DNA of 64,000 nucleotides from Bacteroidota bacterium (GTDB lineage Bacteria; Bacteroidota; Bacteroidia; AKYH767-A; OLB10): NCBI GenBank assembly GCA_019136655.1, contig JAGVTU010000018.1, positions 62,001 to 126,000 of the forward strand, read 5' to 3'. Shown piece by piece: positions 47,353 to 56,044 of this stretch (position 1 is its first letter; each line of letters starts with the position of its first letter). The notes under the pieces were generated by a model. It saw only the letters and a program-made list of their open reading frames with translations, ran no database searches and was not told where the DNA came from. The position numbers and the translations under genes were made by a program.

Positions 47353-50300
47353 TTGCGAAGAATAAATAACATGTTGGAAGTACTTTGTGAATGACTGTGA
47401 TTCTCTGTTTTTAAATTGAATCGGTTTGCCAGTGATGTGATTTTATCTGAGCTGAAAAAATGCAGTTCATTTGTTTTCTTGTTAAATCTGAAAATTTTCG
47501 TTGACAAATATTCAGTAAACTTAGTAAACCTGTGTTTGCGGTTGTTGGTAATTCCATCTCTGATAAACAGAATTCCTTCCGGAGAAAGTGCTTCAATACA
47601 TTTTTCCATTAGGTGCTCTTGTTTTTCGGGAGTGAGATAATGCAATACATCGTTCAAAAAAATAACTTCCGATTGCGGAACTGTAAATGAGACAACATCA
47701 GCATGAAGGAACTGAAGATTGTTGGTTTTGTTGTAACCATTTGCTGCAATCTCTATTTTTTCATCATCATAATCTACAGCTGTAATTACTCTTTCAGGAT
47801 TTTTGTAGTGAAGGAAATAATCAAAATAACCGTAGCCACAACCTAAATCACAAATAAGTTTGCGATTGCCGATTTGCCGATTATAAAAATCATAATTCTT
47901 CTTTTCCAATCCCCATTTTACTCTGCCATACCATTCCACAACAGGTCCTTTGAATATGTAGTTGTAATAAACTTTACGCCACAGATATTCTGCATTTTCC
48001 ATCTCATCTTTAAACAAAGCATGTTGTTTCTTAAAATATGCTGAAATACTTTTTTGTCTGCTTCTGTAATCATCTCCCCATGATTTGTCATCAGCTTTTA
48101 TTCTTGGAAGTGCTTTAACATTCAGTGCGCCCTCCTTCACCAGCATTTCTTTCTTTGGTGAAACTTCTGACGCTCCATGAATGAGTACAGGCTGAATATC
48201 GGCATGTAATTTTTCTGCAAGATAAAAAGCTCCTCTGTGAAACCTGTGAATGGTGTCATCTTCAGAACGTGAACCTTCGGGGAAAATCATAATGGAATAC
48301 CCTTCATCCATTTTGGATTTTATTTCAGCAATATTTTCGTCAGTGCCTGTTTCTGAGTAAATATAGCCAACATATCGCACTACAGAGCCAAAAAGCGGAG
48401 ATTTGTAAACCCAGTCTTTCACCATGATAATCACTTTGGGATTCAGCATGAGCATCAAAAGTATGTCGAGAAAAGAAGAATGATTGGCTATGATGATGGA
48501 CGGTTTGCTAAAATCAAGTTCATTTAAGTTGAAAAAGCGTTTGCGTACATGAATACCGGAGTATAAAACGGAAGCAGCAAATTTTGAAGTAAGATAATTC
48601 ACCCATTTCTTTTTTGCTGATGAAGGTGCAGGAATAAGGCGTATGATAAGCAGAACGGGATAAAATAATAAGCAACCTAAGATAAAATAGGTAAAGCAAA
48701 ACACCGACATGCATAACTGAAAGAATGGAATTGGAGTTCTCTTTTTTGCAATTCTGTTTTGAACAAAAAGATTAAAGAGAATAGGCTGCAACGTGAATGA
48801 GATAATAAGAATACAGATAATGCCAATAACACTTATGGCTGCTACTGAGTGAATAGCAGGATGCTTTGCGAAGAATAAAACACCTGTGCCTATGATTACC
48901 GTAAGTGCAGAAAGGAGTATGGCCGACTGATAAGATGCTAAACTGTCTTTGTTGTACTTATATCTGCTCAGCAATCCATCTGTTACGAATATGCTGAAGT
49001 CGTCACCAAGACCAAAAATAAATGTTGCAATAACAATGTTTACAAAATTAAATTCTATAGGTACTACAGCGGCAATACCAAGAATCCAAACCCAGGTTAT
49101 CACCATGGGCAGATAGGCGAGTAGTGTCAGTTCAATACGGCCATAGATGATAAGTAATGTAAGAAAAACGATTCCTGCAGTAACAAAAAGCAGAAAGTTG
49201 AAATCGGTATTTACTGTTTCGAGAAGTAAGGAAGCTGTTTCGCTGCGATCAAAAACATTGATGCCCGGAATATCTTTCAGTAAATGTTTTACAGAATCTT
49301 TATAAGCAACAGGTACATTGAAAGTGGTGATGTAGGTTGTTTTGCCATTGTCAGTACTTACTAAATTGTCAAGTCCTGTTTTCTGAAGCATTTCAGTATT
49401 GTTCAGTCTTAACGAGTCGGTGTTGAGTAACTGTTCAAAATGATGGAATGCATTTTCGGAGAAACCGGCTTGCGAGGCATCCTTGTTCAGCTGATTAATT
49501 ACGTTTTGCTTATGCGAGGCCCAGTAATTTTTCCAGTGGTTAAAATTTCCATTTGCAACGGTTTGGGGAATGTCGAAGTTGGCAGCTGAGACTACATTGG
49601 TTACTTTTTTGTTAAGTAACAGATGAATTAAAGCCTGATATGCTTTGTAATTGGCTTCAGAAGCTTTTTCGGCACTGGAGTCAATGGCGAGGACGTATAG
49701 TTTTTTTTCAGTGACGGGATTTAACCCTGTTAATTCATTTTCTTTCTGTATGAGATTTTCAGAGTGAATACTTAAAGATTCAACATCTGAATTAAATTTC
49801 ACATCAAAGGAGTGATACAGAAAAAACGCAGTGATTATTCCTGTTGAAATTAAAATCCATCGCGCAGCTTTTCTGTGGAAAGAAGTAAGGTTTAATGGAA
49901 TGTGACGCGGTGTAAATGTTTTATAGTTAAAATGAGTGAGCCTTATAAGTACGGGCAACCCCACCATGGTGAATATAGCAGAACCTGCTAACGCTACTGA
50001 AGCAAACAAACCAAAATCACGGAGAATAACAGAACTCGTGAAATTAAGAGCTACAAGAGCAAGGACGGTAGTTGTGCTTCCGGTTAGTAATGGTAAACTT
50101 ATTTCGCGAATGGTTGTGGTAAGGGAGCGGGTGTGTTGCAGGTGTGTAAAAAAATGAAAAGAATAATCGAGAATAATTCCCAAGACAATAGCGCCTGTGG
50201 CAAGTGAGATTGCTGAAATCTCCGGTCGCATGTAACCCATCACGCCCAATGCTAAAAAACCACCAAAAATTCCGGGAGTGATAAAAAGTAACGGAACAGA

Positions 50301-51167
50301 AAGTTTTCGATAGTATAAAATCAGAATCAGTAAAATCAGAATCAGAGAAAGTGTAATGGTCAGAGTTGTATCTTTCTTTATCTGAATGGCGTTCTGTGCA
50401 GCTATTTCAAAAGTACCAAAGTGCGAAAGCTGATTCTGAGGATATTTTTTATTCCATTGTTGCTCTGCTGCCTTCAGTGTTTTGCTTAATGCAATATTAG
50501 CCTCAGAGTTTTTGGTGCTGAATGCCAATCGTGCATTAATCAGCATGCTCTTTTTCCCTGCTGTGTAAACAATACCATCTTCGAGAACAATATGATTACT
50601 GTTGGCAGTTTCATTCAGTTGTTTAAAAAACGGTGTAGTAATATTCAGCGGATCATTCACTAAAAATTCTTTGGCAAACAATCCTGCAGGGGATAATAGT
50701 CGCTGATAGCTATCGCTGACTGATTGTTTAATTTTTTCAGATGTTATGCAGGAGTCAATATGGTTATAATATCCTGAATCAATAAATGCAGGAAATGCTG
50801 AATAATAATACTCATAAACTTCCTGTTGAATATCGGGACGTGTGGCACGTATGTCAGTCAGATAGTTTTTGCAAACCGAGTCGAGCAGAACTGCTGCTTC
50901 ATCAATAAGCTGTTGGTGAAAATCAGGGTCATTATTTCCACCGGTTTCAATCGAAAACAATACCTGATTCGAGATATTCTTTGTTTCGATTAAGCTGTTA
51001 AATTGCTGAAATTGTTTCCCTTTGGGTAAAGCAGCAAAAATATCTTCAGTAATTCGGAGATTTCGGATTCCATTATAAGTGAAAAAAGCTATAATGGATA
51101 GCAAAAGAATCAAAAACAGAGGTTTTTTGACCAGAAACTGAACAAAACGTGTGATGCTGCTACTCAA
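47349..51167 (-). CDS. Trifunctional MMPL/RND exporter - acyltransferase - methyltransferase fusion
   Basis: A 1272-residue protein with three parts. Residues 1-~820 are an MMPL/RND-type exporter: a first membrane helix (FLILLLSIIAFFTY), a periplasmic domain, a helix bundle from about 270-420, a second periplasmic domain and a second bundle from about 650-830. Residues ~870-1060 are a PlsC-like acyltransferase with NHSSFLD (HX4D, about 894-900) and FPEGSRS (about 965). The last ~170 residues are a class I methyltransferase (LICDLGCGYGYFD, about 1106). Similar fusions occur in aryl-polyene and flexirubin pigment loci, where they are thought to export and modify the lipid-like pigment. It is the first gene of the run. 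Confidence 0.9.
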   Translation of the reverse strand: MSSSITRFVQFLVKKPLFLILLLSIIAFFTYNGIRNLRITEDIFAALPKGKQFQQFNSLIETKNISNQVLFSIETGGNNDPDFHQQLIDEAAVLLDSVCKNYLTDIRATRPDIQQEVYEYYYSAFPAFIDSGYYNHIDSCITSEKIKQSVSDSYQRLLSPAGLFAKEFLVNDPLNITTPFFKQLNETANSNHIVLEDGIVYTAGKKSMLINARLAFSTKNSEANIALSKTLKAAEQQWNKKYPQNQLSHFGTFEIAAQNAIQIKKDTTLTITLSLILILLILILYYRKLSVPLLFITPGIFGGFLALGVMGYMRPEISAISLATGAIVLGIILDYSFHFFTHLQHTRSLTTTIREISLPLLTGSTTTVLALVALNFTSSVILRDFGLFASVALAGSAIFTMVGLPVLIRLTHFNYKTFTPRHIPLNLTSFHRKAARWILISTGIITAFFLYHSFDVKFNSDVESLSIHSENLIQKENELTGLNPVTEKKLYVLAIDSSAEKASEANYKAYQALIHLLLNKKVTNVVSAANFDIPQTVANGNFNHWKNYWASHKQNVINQLNKDASQAGFSENAFHHFEQLLNTDSLRLNNTEMLQKTGLDNLVSTDNGKTTYITTFNVPVAYKDSVKHLLKDIPGINVFDRSETASLLLETVNTDFNFLLFVTAGIVFLTLLIIYGRIELTLLAYLPMVITWVWILGIAAVVPIEFNFVNIVIATFIFGLGDDFSIFVTDGLLSRYKYNKDSLASYQSAILLSALTVIIGTGVLFFAKHPAIHSVAAISVIGIICILIISFTLQPILFNLFVQNRIAKKRTPIPFFQLCMSVFCFTYFILGCLLFYPVLLIIRLIPAPSSAKKKWVNYLTSKFAASVLYSGIHVRKRFFNLNELDFSKPSIIIANHSSFLDILLMLMLNPKVIIMVKDWVYKSPLFGSVVRYVGYIYSETGTDENIAEIKSKMDEGYSIMIFPEGSRSEDDTIHRFHRGAFYLAEKLHADIQPVLIHGASEVSPKKEMLVKEGALNVKALPRIKADDKSWGDDYRSRQKSISAYFKKQHALFKDEMENAEYLWRKVYYNYIFKGPVVEWYGRVKWGLEKKNYDFYNRQIGNRKLICDLGCGYGYFDYFLHYKNPERVITAVDYDDEKIEIAANGYNKTNNLQFLHADVVSFTVPQSEVIFLNDVLHYLTPEKQEHLMEKCIEALSPEGILFIRDGITNNRKHRFTKFTEYLSTKIFRFNKKTNELHFFSSDKITSLANRFNLKTENHSHSQSTSNMLFILRK

Positions 51168-51247
51168 TCTGATTTGGGGTAATAAGTCTGCGAATTTAGG
51201 TGAATTTATTTAGTACAAAAGGGCAGATAATTTATTTTTAAAATGTG

Positions 51248-51255
51248 TATTTTTG
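51248..51255 (+). promoter_or_regulatory. Putative -7 element upstream of hppD
   Basis: TATTTTTG (TAnnTTTG) lies 25 bases before the ATG at 51281. It overlaps an upstream extension of the same frame, which argues for the later ATG. Confidence 0.5.
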
Positions 51256-51280
51256 TATCTTATTATTAATACGAATTATC

Positions 51281-52375
51281 ATGGCAGTAGACTTTCTTCC
51301 GATTAACGGAACCGATCACATAGAGTTTTATGTGGGTAATGCCAAACAATCGGCATACTATTATCAATCAGCATGGGGATATGAGCTAATAGCATACGCT
51401 GGCCCCGAAACAGGAGTAAGAGATCACGCTTCTTACGTATTGCAGCAAGGTAAAATCAGATTTGTTTTGACAAGTGCAATGCACCCCGACAGCGAAATTA
51501 CAAAGCACGTTGCACAGCATGGTGATGGTGTAAAAGTTCTTGCATTGTGGGTGGATGATGCTGAGAAATCATTTTACGAAACAATGAGTCGCGGAGCAAA
51601 GGCTCATACGCAACCAACTACTTTGTCAGACGAATTTGGAGAAGTAAAAATTTCAGCGATACACACCTATGGTGAAACCATCCATAAGTTTGTTGAGCGC
51701 AAGAATTACAAAGGAGCATTCCTGCCCGGCTTCAAAGCAGCTAAAAGTTCTGTGCCGGTTAAACCTGTAGGCTTACGACATGTAGATCATTGCGTGGGCA
51801 ATGTGGAACTGGGTCAGATGAATCAGTGGGTGAAATTTTATGAGGATGTAATGGGGTTCAAACTTCTTATTACGTTTGATGATAAAGATATTTCCACTGA
51901 ATATTCTGCTTTGATGAGTAAGGTTGTGAGCAATGGTAACGGATATATTAAATTCCCGATTAATGAACCTGCCGATGGCAAACGCAAATCACAGATTGAA
52001 GAGTATATTGAATTTTATCACGGCTCCGGAGTGCAACACGTAGCAATAGAAACTGCTGATATTATTTCCACTGTACGTGAGTTGCGCAGCCGTGGTGTGG
52101 AGTTTTTGCATGTGCCTGATACTTACTATGAGGATGTTTGGGACAGAGTAGGGCATATCAATGAAGATACCAAAGCAATTAAAGATTTAAATATTTTAGT
52201 TGACCGTGATGATGAAGGTTACCTGCTTCAGTTGTTTTCAAAACCGGTGCAGGACAGACCAACTGTATTTTTTGAAATCATTCAGCGTGTTGGTGCCAAA
52301 TCATTCGGAAAAGGAAACTTCAAAGCGCTGTTTGAAGCAATAGAACGCGAACAGGCTTTGCGCGGAAATCTTTAA
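51281..52375 (+). CDS. hppD: 4-hydroxyphenylpyruvate dioxygenase
   Basis: HppD converts 4-hydroxyphenylpyruvate to homogentisate, the entry to tyrosine breakdown. The 364-residue protein begins MAVDFLPINGTDHIEFYVGN; an in-frame start 36 bases earlier crosses the promoter. The iron ligands are visible: His in RHVDHCVGN (about 168-176), His in VQHVAIET (about 252-259), and Glu in FFEIIQRVG (about 335-343). The second half has the expected beta-alpha-beta repeats. No homogentisate dioxygenase or fumarylacetoacetase gene is in the window. The gene ends just before a strong bidirectional hairpin. Confidence 0.97.
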   Translation: MAVDFLPINGTDHIEFYVGNAKQSAYYYQSAWGYELIAYAGPETGVRDHASYVLQQGKIRFVLTSAMHPDSEITKHVAQHGDGVKVLALWVDDAEKSFYETMSRGAKAHTQPTTLSDEFGEVKISAIHTYGETIHKFVERKNYKGAFLPGFKAAKSSVPVKPVGLRHVDHCVGNVELGQMNQWVKFYEDVMGFKLLITFDDKDISTEYSALMSKVVSNGNGYIKFPINEPADGKRKSQIEEYIEFYHGSGVQHVAIETADIISTVRELRSRGVEFLHVPDTYYEDVWDRVGHINEDTKAIKDLNILVDRDDEGYLLQLFSKPVQDRPTVFFEIIQRVGAKSFGKGNFKALFEAIEREQALRGNL

Positions 52376-52392
52376 GAATATTTTTTTTCCTG

Positions 52393-52426
52393 AATTGGCG
52401 GTTCTCAGTTTACAGAGCCGCCAATT
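52393..52426. terminator. Bidirectional terminator between hppD and recR
   Basis: AATTGGCGGTTCT and AGAGCCGCCAATT form a 13-bp stem (one G-T pair) with an eight-base loop. It lies between convergent hppD and recR, with T runs on both outer sides (the left one before CCTG), so it should stop both transcripts. Confidence 0.85.
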
Positions 52427-53047
52427 TTATTTTATAAGCACATTTTCATAAGGCACTCTGTTGAGAATAGAGCGTCCCAAAGTAACTTCATCGGCATATT
52501 CCAGTTCACCACCTATGGCAACACCTCTTGCCAGAATAGAAATTTTAACTCCCGAATCGCGAAGCTTTTTTGAAATATAAAATACGGTAGTATCTCCTTC
52601 CATAGTGGCACTGAGTGCCATTATCACTTCTGAAATTTTTCCGGAGTTTACTTTTTCAACCAATGAATCAATGTTCAGCTGGCCTGGCCCAATGCCATCC
52701 ATCGGTGAGATAATTCCTCCAAGCACATGATATAGTCCGTTAAATTGCGAAGTATTTTCAACAGCCATCACATCTCTGATATCCTGTACCACGCAAATCT
52801 GCGAGTCGTCTCTTCGGGGATTGGAGCAAATACTGCAAATTTCAGATTCAGAAATATTATGACATCTCGAACAATAATTGATGTTGCTTCTCAACCTGAT
52901 AATTGCATTGCCAAAACGATTTACATCGGCAGCATCCTGTTTCAACAAATGCAATGCAAGCCTCAGTGCGCCTCTGCGACCAATACCGGGCAGGCGCGAA
53001 AGTTCGTTTACAGCTTCTTCCAATAAGCGGGAAGGATAATGTTCCAT
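52427..53047 (-). CDS. recR: Recombination protein RecR
   Basis: RecR acts with RecF and RecO to load RecA at gaps. The 206-residue protein has the helix-hairpin-helix [20 protein letters not shown] (about 16-35), a four-cysteine zinc finger ([18 protein letters not shown], about 57-74), and a Toprim domain starting [19 protein letters not shown] (about 82-100), with [21 protein letters not shown] and the C-terminal Walker-like region [23 protein letters not shown]. The length is usual. A -7-like element lies 25 bases upstream. Confidence 0.97.
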   Translation of the reverse strand: MEHYPSRLLEEAVNELSRLPGIGRRGALRLALHLLKQDAADVNRFGNAIIRLRSNINYCSRCHNISESEICSICSNPRRDDSQICVVQDIRDVMAVENTSQFNGLYHVLGGIISPMDGIGPGQLNIDSLVEKVNSGKISEVIMALSATMEGDTTVFYISKKLRDSGVKISILARGVAIGGELEYADEVTLGRSILNRVPYENVLIK

Positions 53048-53072
53048 TTTTAAAAAGCAGGAAAATATTTGT

Positions 53073-53080
53073 CAAATATA
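53073..53080 (-). promoter_or_regulatory. Putative -7 element for recR
   Basis: The minus strand reads TATATTTG (TAnnTTTG) about 25 bases before the recR ATG at 53047. Confidence 0.5.
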
Positions 53081-53158
53081 GGTTGTTTAAAAATATCAGA
53101 TGTGGTTTTTATTTAAATCATCATTAAATAGTAATCTTGTTAATCAAATATTTTACTC

Positions 53159-54619
53159 TTGACTCCTGCTCTCATTCTTACGGTGGTGCTTATCTACACC
53201 ATTTTGTTGTTCGGCATCACATTCTACACTTCACGCAATGCTGACAATCAAAGTTATTTTGTCGGAAATCGTGCATCTCCCTGGTATGTGGTTGCTTATG
53301 GTATGATAGGTGCTTCGTTGTCGGGAGTAACTTTTATGTCAGTACCCGGTGATGTGGGTACAGGAAATTTTTCGTACTTCCAGATGGTACTTGGTTATCT
53401 GCTCGGATATGGAGTAATTGCTTTTGTATTGCTTCCTGTATATTACAGAATGAACCTGACTTCTATCTATACATACCTCAAAGAACGGTTGGGAGTAAGT
53501 ACTTACAAAACCGGAGCATTTTTCTTTATCCTTTCACGAGTTGTAGGTGCTTCATTCAGACTTTATATCGTCATTTATGTATTGCAGTTGTTTATTTTTC
53601 AGGCATGGGGTGTTCCGTTTTGGCTGACGGTTTTAATATTTATACTTCTCATATTAGCTTACACTTTTAAAGGTGGAGTAAAAACCATTGTGTGGACAGA
53701 TTCTCTGCAAACAACTTTTATGTTGTTGTCGTTGTTTTTATCAGTTTACCTTATTTCAGATCAACTCAACTGGAGTTTTTCAGAAGTAATTTCGCAAATC
53801 ACCGAGAGTAGCTATTCAGATATTTTTGTATGGGACTGGCATGCCGGAACATTTTTCCCTAAACATTTTTTCGGTGGAATGTTTATTGCCATTGCCATGA
53901 CAGGACTTGATCAGGAGATGATGCAGAAGAACATAAGCTGCCGCAATGTTGGAGAGTCACAAAAGAACATGGTTACCTTCAGCATTATACTTGTATTTGT
54001 AAATCTTATTTTCCTGTCACTCGGAGCATTGCTTTATTTGTATGTTCAGAAAGAAGGTATTGTTATTCCCGAAAGAACTACAGATGATTTGTTCCCAAGT
54101 ATAGCATTAAATCATTTGGGCACATTCTCTGCCATTTGTTTTATCATAGGATTGATTTCTGCTGCCTATCCCAGTGCTGACGGTGCTCTTACTGCACTTA
54201 CTGCTTCGGTATGTATTGATTTCCTCGGTTTTGAAGAAGGGAAATATTCAGAGGAACAAAAGACCAAAATACGTAAAAGAGTACATGTGATTTTTGGATT
54301 TGTTTTACTGGCAGTCATCGTTATATTTCATGCCATCAACAATCAGGCTGTCATACGACAGATTTTCAAAGCTGCCAACTATACGTATGGGCCGTTGCTC
54401 GGATTGTTTGCCTTTGGAATATTAACCAAGCGAAATGTTTTTGATAAAATGGTTCCTGTTGTCGGAATTTTATCTCCTGTTATTTGCTATGTGTTGGACG
54501 TAAATTCAAAAGAGTGGTTTAACGGATATAAATTTGGCAATGAACTCATCATTGTAAATGGTTGCATTACCTTTTTGGGTTTACTTTTGTTATCACGTAA
54601 TAAGAAAGTATTGGCATGA
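53159..54619 (+). CDS. Sodium:solute symporter
   Basis: A 486-residue membrane protein of the SSS family with about 13 predicted helices. Family marks include YFVGNRASPWYVVAYGMIGASLSGVTFMSVPG (about 32-62), RVVGASFRLYIVIYV, YTFKGGVKTIVWTDSLQTTFML (about 168-189), and AAYPSADGALTALTASVCIDFL (about 335-356). It imports a solute with sodium; the substrate is not told by sequence. The start is TTG at 53159 because the first ATG (GMIGASLS) would cut off the first helix. Its stop overlaps the start of the next gene by four bases, hinting at a transporter-enzyme pair with the downstream FAD enzyme. Confidence 0.92.
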   Translation: MTPALILTVVLIYTILLFGITFYTSRNADNQSYFVGNRASPWYVVAYGMIGASLSGVTFMSVPGDVGTGNFSYFQMVLGYLLGYGVIAFVLLPVYYRMNLTSIYTYLKERLGVSTYKTGAFFFILSRVVGASFRLYIVIYVLQLFIFQAWGVPFWLTVLIFILLILAYTFKGGVKTIVWTDSLQTTFMLLSLFLSVYLISDQLNWSFSEVISQITESSYSDIFVWDWHAGTFFPKHFFGGMFIAIAMTGLDQEMMQKNISCRNVGESQKNMVTFSIILVFVNLIFLSLGALLYLYVQKEGIVIPERTTDDLFPSIALNHLGTFSAICFIIGLISAAYPSADGALTALTASVCIDFLGFEEGKYSEEQKTKIRKRVHVIFGFVLLAVIVIFHAINNQAVIRQIFKAANYTYGPLLGLFAFGILTKRNVFDKMVPVVGILSPVICYVLDVNSKEWFNGYKFGNELIIVNGCITFLGLLLLSRNKKVLA

Positions 54620-56034
54620 ACCGAGAAGAATTAAGTAAAAAATATAATCAGCCTGAATCAAAACATATTGAAGCATTACAGAAAATATGTGGAGATGCTT
54701 TTGTTTTTACAGATGATGAAGTTCGCAATGATTATGGCCATGATCAGACTGAAGATTTGTTGTTTAAACCTTCTGTCGTAGTAAAACCAAGAACGCCTGA
54801 AGAAATATCTGAAATCTTAAAGTTAGCCAACAGCGAAAATATTGCAGTAACACCCCGTGGAGCAGGCACCGGCCTGAGTGGTGGTGCATTGCCGGTGCAT
54901 GGAGGTATCATTATTTCTATGGAACGCTTCAATGCCATTCTTGATATTGATGAGCAAAATCTGCAATGTACTGTTGAGACGGGAGTAATCAATCAGCATT
55001 TGCGCGATGCTGTTGAAGCAAAAGGATTATTCTATCCTCCTGACCCTGCAAGCAGAGGCAGTTGCTACATAGGTGGAAACCTTGCCGAATGCAGTGGCGG
55101 ACCTAAAGCTGTGAAATACGGTGTGACGAAAGATTATGTACTCAACTGCGAAGTGGTTTTGCCAACGGGTGAAATCATCTGGACAGGAGCAAATGTTTTA
55201 AAAAATTCTACCGGATATAATTTAACTCAGTTGATGGTTGGCAGCGAAGGTACACTTGGCATTATCACCAAGGTTGTGCTCAAACTTATTCCGCTTCCCT
55301 CTGAAAATCTGCTGATGTTAGCACCATTTAAGTCAGCAGAGAAAGCCTGCGAAGCAGTATCAGCAGTTTTCCGGCAGGGAATTACACCTTCGGCAATGGA
55401 GTTTATGGAGCGTGAAGCTATTGAATATGTGATGCAGTTTACCGATGTAAGAGTTGATTTGGCTGATGACACCACTGCACATCTGCTCGTTGAAGTGGAT
55501 GGCAACGACAGAGATGTGTTGTTTAAAGAATGCGAAAAAATAAGCGAAGTATTGTATGCGCATGACTGTGGTGAAGTGTTGTTTGCAGAAACCTCACAAC
55601 AGAAGGCTGATTTATGGAGGATGCGCAGAGTTGTTGGCGAAGCAGTAAAATCACATTCGGTATATAAGGAAGAAGATACCGTTGTGCCGCGAGCACATTT
55701 GCCCGAATTGCTCAAAGGAGTTAAGCAAATAGGAGCAAAATATGGATTTCGCAGTGTGTGTTATGGTCATGCAGGCGATGGCAATCTGCATGTCAATATC
55801 ATTAAGGAGAATATGAGTGATAAGGACTGGACTGAAAAACTTCCTCTGGGAATTACTGAAATATTTAAGCTTTGTATCAGTCTTAACGGAACAATTTCAG
55901 GCGAACATGGAATAGGGTGGGTTCAGAAAAATTATATGCCACTGCGTTTTAGTCCGGTTGAAATTGCTCTTCAGAAAGGAATAAAAAAACTGTTCGACCC
56001 GAATGAAATTTTAAATCCTTCAAAAATTTTCTGA
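54616..56034 (+). CDS. FAD-binding oxidoreductase (GlcD / D-lactate dehydrogenase-like)
   Basis: A 472-residue protein. FAD-binding type 4 domain: PRGAGTGLSGGALPVHGGIIISMERFNAIL (about 77-107), with PPDPASRGSCYIGGNLAECSGGPKAVKYGVTKDY (about 136-169) and GSEGTLGIITKV. The C-terminal FAD-oxidase domain has CYGHAGDGNLHVNI (about 378-391) and SGEHGIGWVQKNYM. These fit the GlcD/D-2-hydroxyacid dehydrogenase family, which oxidises glycolate, D-lactate or similar acids. It overlaps the symporter gene by four bases, so the transported solute might be its substrate (inference). It converges on the helicase gene. Confidence 0.93.
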   Translation: MNREELSKKYNQPESKHIEALQKICGDAFVFTDDEVRNDYGHDQTEDLLFKPSVVVKPRTPEEISEILKLANSENIAVTPRGAGTGLSGGALPVHGGIIISMERFNAILDIDEQNLQCTVETGVINQHLRDAVEAKGLFYPPDPASRGSCYIGGNLAECSGGPKAVKYGVTKDYVLNCEVVLPTGEIIWTGANVLKNSTGYNLTQLMVGSEGTLGIITKVVLKLIPLPSENLLMLAPFKSAEKACEAVSAVFRQGITPSAMEFMEREAIEYVMQFTDVRVDLADDTTAHLLVEVDGNDRDVLFKECEKISEVLYAHDCGEVLFAETSQQKADLWRMRRVVGEAVKSHSVYKEEDTVVPRAHLPELLKGVKQIGAKYGFRSVCYGHAGDGNLHVNIIKENMSDKDWTEKLPLGITEIFKLCISLNGTISGEHGIGWVQKNYMPLRFSPVEIALQKGIKKLFDPNEILNPSKIF

Positions 56035-56044
56035 AAGAAAAGTT

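Noticed and set aside
55227-55715. A 162-codon minus-strand frame
   Set aside because: It is opposite the GlcD-like gene; Ser/Thr-rich composition typical of a shadow frame.
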